A stretch of 64,000 bases of DNA from Mesodorylaimus sp. YZB2_4 (Eukaryota; Nematoda; Enoplea; Dorylaimida; Dorylaimidae). The DNA lies in contig JASANH010000720.1 of the NCBI GenBank assembly GCA_030248295.1, forward strand, positions 248,001 to 312,000, in the 5' to 3' direction. Positions 58,501-64,000 of this stretch are shown here, piece after piece. Position 1 is the stretch's first letter. The number at the start of each line of letters is the position of its first letter. Both the position numbers and the translations under genes were made by a program. Below the pieces are notes generated by a model, which saw only the letters and a program-made list of their open reading frames with translations, did not search any database and was not told where the DNA came from.

Positions 58501-59310
58501 TGACTCAAGGTCGGATCACTGCATGGTTTGATGGAAACGGGCAACCGCGAGATTGGCTGCCCTCTCCAGACTGGTAGGAAATCAGCTACCATATTTCCGA
58601 TATCGACAAATTATTTCTGCGACGCCTACCGAATGGAAGAGAATGACGCCCAGGGTAGCAGGGGTTGACCCAGTGCCTGTCGACCTGACCCCGCGAGCAG
58701 TCAGCAGTGCGGAAAAACGGTATATCGCCAGCAGAGGAGTCTTAGCTGCAGGGCAAGTGCGATGGTGCTTTTTGCACCCAACGGTCACTGATTGGCCATG
58801 GGACCAGATATGGCGTCTTCCCGCAGAACTTGCAGTGCCAAATAAGTTGAGGGCATTCCAGTTCAAGTTACTGCATCGGACCCTTCCAGCGCCAGCGAAA
58901 CTTTTCCGTTGGGGACTGCGAGGCACGCCTGAATGCTATGCTTGTGGCGCTGATTCAGACACAATCGAGCATATGCTGGTCAGCTGCCGTTGGTCGGAAA
59001 ACATATGGCGTGAAGTTATACGGCGTTTTGCGCAAAAGGAGCAGGTTCAGCTGGAATGGTCCGCAGAAAACGTGCAGTTAGGCTTTGTTCATCCCAGTAT
59101 TGAACCAAATACTCGACAGCGCTTGAATACGATTGTTCTCTTGGCGAAGCACTTTATGTTCACGCAAAGAAGGCAGGAACTCTTTGTTACCCTTCCACCA
59201 GTTATGATCAGCCTGATGCTGAGGCGGTACTTGCTACAGCAGTGGCACGTAACAGTAGCACTTGGACGACAAGTCCCGTTTGAAACTCTGTGGTCTCAAT
59301 ATCTATGATA
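55600..59310 (+). pseudogene. L1/Tx1-type LINE ORF2 remnant, nearly full length but dead
   Basis: The element starts with an endonuclease/exonuclease-phosphatase domain (STANIRGLANELKRKEVF, CLHETHS, GEDFNVALDP). RT follows: GKTPGRDGLPVEW, ITLIPKPEKDPAQL, SWRPITLLNVDYKIFAKALA and HPNQTGFMAGRYIG. A C-terminal zf-RVT knuckle (ECYACGADSDTIEHMLVSC at about 58930-58990) ends it. Frameshifts or stops occur near 55925, 56108, 56430, 57100, 57435, 57600 and 58230. The YADD box is reduced to AYDTT at about 57726-57740, so the catalytic Asp pair is gone. About 3.7 kb remain. Confidence 0.9.
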
Positions 59311-59957
59311 TCTACTGTATGTGTGCGAATGGTATCCCTTTTGTGGCTGGTATCTCCTCGTACTTGCACCTACTCACACACTACTTTACGATAATATTAA
59401 AAGAAACCATCAAAAAAAAGATTGATAGTACTTTCTTTGTTCATCCTGCTACGCATCAACCTAGGTCCTTTTCAATGTATGTCTCACCCATAAGAGTGAT
59501 AGATTTCAAAGCGTCAAGCTACTACACGTAAGGATGGGTTTTTGTCACAGAGCGTTAACAGCAGGTACATATCTCTATTTGAAACGTAGAAACATAGATA
59601 GGGAGGGTAAGGAGAGTCATACATTGGTGCTAGTGTGCCAGCACAGAGAGTCCTATTTCGCAAATGATCCTGGTGGAGATAAGAATTTGATTGATAGGAA
59701 AAGAGCCACAGACGACTGACCAATTTGGCCTCCTATTGCACAAAAGAATATGCGCGTTCGTGAAACGAGTTATCCAGGGCCTGGCTAATAAAAGCAGTTC
59801 CGTTTCATTCCGATTGCCAACACCAAAAGAAGAGTACATTGTGCGCAATAACAGACCTCCTTTGTTAAAACCCGTTATTACAACTCACCTAACGATACGA
59901 TGTATACTGTACATGTGTGAAATTCGCAAAAACAGAAAATGTGCTCAGCACATATAA
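59311..59957. other. Flank between LINE and PTR gene
   Basis: No gene recognised. It should include the LINE 3' end and the 3' UTR of the PTR gene. Confidence 0.35.
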
Positions 59958-62900
59958 TTATCGAAAAAATGAACAAGTCTTTTTCCCGTTCTTGATAACT
60001 CGAGCTTTTCTCACAGGCGGAAATTGGCGATCGTAAAGTGACATCATGACTGGCATGAATACAAGGCCATGCAGTAAACCAACTGCCACAACCAAGACAA
60101 TGGTGCGGAAAAATGTTTGGATCATGTAACCTCTGACGAAGACCAATGGGATACTTCCAACCAATGTGCCTAATCCGCCTTGCAATATCGGCCATCCGAT
60201 TGTGCCCAAAGTGTAAGCCAATTTTTGTTCCATGCTCGTCGCTCCGTGTTCGATTGATCGTTGATAACAAAAGCACATTCGGGCAGTATAGTAGACTGAA
60301 AACCCGATGGTCATCAGGAGGCACGCCATGAGCACAGGATCCAGATCAGCGCCCCAGGAGTTCAAGCCGGCGATGACACCCAAGTCGACCGATAGGGAGC
60401 TGAAACAAATGAAAAACATGCTGGCCGCATCGGGCATAAGCAGACTAGTAACCAGGGCGATCATCAGCGAGGCGATTCCCATCGTCTGCAAAGTCGTGCT
60501 GGCCAGAGTCAGCCGCTGATCGAGATACGTGTTTCGGAAAAAATAATCCTGCACTATGGCCCCGTAATCGCTGTAGTTGGCGCACACGCCGCGCCACAAC
60601 AACATCACTTGGACACTGTCGTCCCAGGTGTCAACGTTCTGATAATAGGTTGAGAAACGGAACGATTCCAAAATTAGTTTTCCACTCTCATTGTAACTGA
60701 ATCTCATGTCGTTGATGAATTTCTTATTTTGTGAACTACTCAACAAGAAAGCGTCCAAATATTCGTAGAAATCTGAGCCTCCATCGGGATCAAAATCGGA
60801 CACCATCGCCGCTCGGAAATCTAAGTAGTCACGCAGCCACAAGGTGGTGGCGTCTTTTGAATTCCGCGGCATGTATTTCGGCGCGTTTTCGAAAGCTTTG
60901 ATGAAGTCCAAAAATCTATCAATTTCTCCAGGCTGACGAAAATCTGGCGCTTTCGAGACTATAACGTTACCAATTTGAGTTTTCATTGCATATCTAAAAT
61001 ACAGTCTTTTGTTTTACAGAGTTGTTACGACTCACTTGGTGGGTGGCGAGTTTTTTTGTTTTTATATGTGGCCTTAACGATTTAAGTGTTTAGTCCCTTT
61101 TACACATCAGCGCTCGAAGCAATGCGTTGATTGACTACTGACCATTCCTACCTTCCAACTGTCAATCATTAGCCCCATACAGTATTATCTCTTTTTTGTT
61201 TTTTTTAATGTTTATACTATTTTTCAATTTTTCTTTTTCTTTCTTGGTTTATCTCCTCCTCACTGTACGCATTTTTTACTCACGCAACGACAACACACTG
61301 CAAAACGACGACTTCGCAAAGTGCTCCTTGTACCCACTATGCGGTAAGATGTACTGTATCTCGCTCTTTCTTTCAAAACTTTTAGCCGTCTCAGCAGTGG
61401 TTTCCGCATGCCAACTATCTCATTTTCCTCTTCGTAATCTACCCTCACACCATATGCATCTCTGTGCTCATTGAACTAAAGTTTTCAACTGAGGTGATGA
61501 ACTTGTTGGACAAACCTATGATCCAAAAAACTCTTTTTCCAGCCCCCCAACGTAATGAACGTGATGAACATAGATTATTCTATGTTGCACTGCAAAACTG
61601 GGCTTTCTAGCGAGTCGTCTAGCGAAAAACGAAAAATCTCTAAGAATCTCCCAGTCCACTCTGCCTAATACTGCTTCTCAGGTAAACGCGAAAAATTACC
61701 ACTTATAACCAGTGAACAGACCAAACCGTCAAATTGAACTGTACAAAACTAAAACTTGTGATTTGTTTCTAGGTGCAAAAGAGATCTTTCTGTAAAATAT
61801 CAGATCCGTCTGGCCGACAGGTCAGCCATGGGCAGCGCCCTGTCCAGCCGATTTTCGAATTCTTGTATGGTTAGGAGTCTGAGCGTTGAGAAAAACACAC
61901 AGGGCTCTTTCCAAACACGGTGTCCCCATAAAATTTGTAGGAAAATACAGTATTGCAACATACAACATATTCATACATCTTTATGTTCCTGCAAACTTCT
62001 ACCAGCCAGTGACTTACCATCTGCAACTGTTGTCGTATCAAGATCTAACTCAGTGAGTGAGTGAGTAACTCAGTGTTTTAGCTTCAAAATCAAAGGTATT
62101 TTGAAAATTTCAAAGTGAGCCTATCTTAAGCCCAAAGTACAGTTCGATGCGATGCGTCTGATAAGCGCGGGATGCGACACTTTTGGGTGAACTGACGATG
62201 TAAAAAGGTACATCGCGTTTCAAGCTTATTTCACGCATCGCATCGAACTATATCGAACTACTGTAGCTGTTAAGATATTAAATTTAAGACTACTAATGTA
62301 GACGGTGCGAAATAGTGAGCAGTCTTAGCCAATCAGAATCTAGCATCCTAGTCGTTCTGACTGGTTGGAAACAGTGCTTCCGATTTCCGCCTCTTTTCCA
62401 GCTCGATATATAGAAAAGCATACTTTTCTGTCAACGCGAAAAATTCTTGCATCGGCGAATCATCATAAATAATTTTTTGCAAAGTAATATTTGTTTCCAA
62501 TTTTGAGGCCCCATACGTGCTGAGAACAAGGTACGTTACAAAAGTTAATGTAATTATTATTCGAGCTGCTGGTTTCGAAATAATTGATGAATAATGTACT
62601 CGAAAAAACTCTTCGACCATTCTCTCCGGGGATTTGCATTCGTTAGTCGGTAGATCGCTATCATGGCTATGGTCGTCAGATTGAAACGTGTAACTAAAAT
62701 TTTTCTCCGATTCAGTGGATCCAACTTGCGATGGTTGAAGATTTTGAGTACCCCGTTTGTGGTGGTTTTCATTTCGTCGACAAACTATTTTTTCCAGTCG
62801 TTTTACGAACCGATTCTCATTCCAACCGCTTTCGTTCAAATAAACCAAAGCGCCAGAAAAAAACGTCAATTGGAAAATAAATCGAAAGGATAGCGCGATG

Positions 62901-64000
62901 CAAGTGAACAGGCAGAAATCGGAAATGGCTGGACTCTCTGACAAGCAACCGACGGCGAAACACAAAATGTCATTTATGGATGTGATTGTTAAACTCGGCC
63001 CAGCATCCATGAATGAACGGGCTAGGCGCTCTCGTGGTGGCAAATGGTCGACTTCCATACGTCTCCAAGCCGACATCAAAAGAAAGTCATTGTCAATCCC
63101 CACGCATAATGCCAAAAATGGCATAATAATTACAACAAAATTGAAGGACACACCGCACAAGAATAGAATGGCAAACGAAGAAACCAAGGATAGACCGATT
63201 GTGAGCACACCCAAAATGGCCTCAATTATCCCCAAAACTGGTGCTCTGGCATAATACGAAGATAAAATTGTGAAAATGGTTACTAAAACTATAGTCAATC
63301 CTATGAATGGTAGAAGACGCTGTTTCATAACTGCGACTTCATCGTTTTGAATCCATTCGCTGTTTAAATAATATTTCAAATCATTCGTCTTATCTGGTGA
63401 TCGATACGAGTACACAAAATCTGATAATTGTTTCATGCATTGCCTAGCTTCGAATTCTCGAGTTTCGATTGAATCAAACTGGAAATCTAATTTCAGAGCA
63501 ATCGTAGCTGCTGACAATAACTCTTGCGTCGTCTCGTTTACTCGAGCTCCGAAAATGATTTGGCCCCAATTGATCGGGTTATTCCAAATGTACATGACTG
63601 GGAATGTTAATTTGATTCGTGATTCTTCTGATTTCTTTTCATTTTTGCTATCCCGGCTATATGAGTAATTGAGCGCGCTATATATGGACTGGATGTGTTT
63701 GTCCCACTGCTGGCATCGATAGTCAGAGCTGTCCCCATCGCAGAAGTCAGGGTTGTATCGTAAACTAATCAAGCTTTCCTTCCCATTCTCTGATACTCGC
63801 TTGACTTGACAAGTGAAATTGTGGAAGAGATAATTGGCGAACTGTTGCATGGCCGCCCAAGTTTCCAAAGTCATCACATTCGATTGGTTCGGGTAAGCCA
63901 TTAGAACAAACACCCAAGGGTTTTCGCGGGGTGTCTTTTTGCCAGATTGCAATACATAATCGTAGGTTTTTAAACCTGCGCCGCTGGTGTTCTGCAGGTT
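59958..64000 (-). CDS. Patched-related (PTR) RND-type membrane protein, cut by right window edge
   Basis: Two exons, 64000-62424 (open at the window edge) and 60993-59958, join in phase across a 1430-bp intron. The junction restores FFALTEKYAMKTQIGNVIV. PTR proteins are 12-span sterol-sensing-domain proteins related to Patched and Dispatched, expanded in nematodes, where they act in cuticle, moulting and trafficking. The first exon has an extracellular domain followed by the sterol-sensing domain (VLGIIEAILGVLTIGLSLVS, FNFVVIIMPFLALCVGIDND). The acidic pair of the RND proton relay reads GIDND. The second exon carries the second extracellular loop and the last six spans (SLMIALVTSLLMPDAASMFF, GVIAGLNSWGADLDPVLMAC, GLGTLVGSIPLVFVRGYMIQ). 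The stop is at 59958-59960. The donor was chosen at 62423; the open frame runs 25 codons further if unspliced. Confidence 0.93.
60994..62423 (-). other. Intron of the PTR gene
   Basis: It contains a small inverted-repeat element at 62142-62248 and a GAGT/GTGA short repeat near 62050. No nested gene was seen. Confidence 0.6.
62142..62248. mobile_element. Small MITE-like inverted repeat in the PTR intron
   Basis: GTTCGATGCGATGCGT (62142-62157) recurs as an exact reverse complement at 62233-62248. The spacer is 75 bases. An extra partial TTCGAT copy lies just outside the right arm. Target duplication is not resolved. Confidence 0.65.

Overview
The window is animal nuclear DNA. Genes are split by GT-AG introns, are far apart, and sit in a repeat-rich background. 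The gene set is a patched-related (PTR) protein, a Cys-loop channel, a DEG/ENaC channel, a DUF1647 protein, a Beadex-type LIM-only protein and Ro60. This fits an ecdysozoan, most likely a nematode with a fairly large, transposon-rich genome. That is inference from gene families only; the species cannot be fixed from the sequence.

Layout, left to right. Ro60 runs off the left edge on the minus strand (2377 down to 1). From about 3.5 to 7.1 kb lies a nest of non-autonomous elements, including a TIR element inserted inside a 30-bp minisatellite. A DUF1647/LD39211p-like gene (+) occupies 7414-10056, and the interval 10-17 kb is repeats. Next come a LIM-only gene (+, 17304-18990) and glyoxalase II (-, 22501-19578), both rebuilt with every exon in phase. 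A dead Jockey/CR1-type LINE (-, 25.8-27.7 kb), an unrecognised 199-codon ORF, a hAT-like MITE with an exact 8-bp target duplication (29794-30938) and a possible secreted protein (32792-33205) follow. Then come a SINE/DNA-element chimera (34.3-35.1 kb) and a DEG/ENaC gene or pseudogene (-, about 36.16-35.12 kb). A 15-exon TXNDC16-type ER thioredoxin-fold gene (-, 46172-38972) precedes a Cys-loop receptor (+, 47391-49772). Two decayed L1/Tx1-type LINEs (+, 50.2-51.8 and 55.6-59.3 kb) flank a small CUB-like gene. A PTR gene runs off the right edge on the minus strand (64000 to 59958).

The genes do not form a pathway. Neighbours lie on both strands with kilobase gaps, and there is no operon-like spacing. 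The mobile DNA is the most informative part. There is a tRNA-headed SINE family with pol III box A and box B and 13-14 bp target duplications. Several shorter tRNA-like SINE heads are scattered, some inside introns of the real genes. A roughly 1-kb TIR element family has at least five copies. Several elements are nested or fused. I found no CRISPR array, rRNA gene, convincing tRNA gene or clearly novel multi-gene system.
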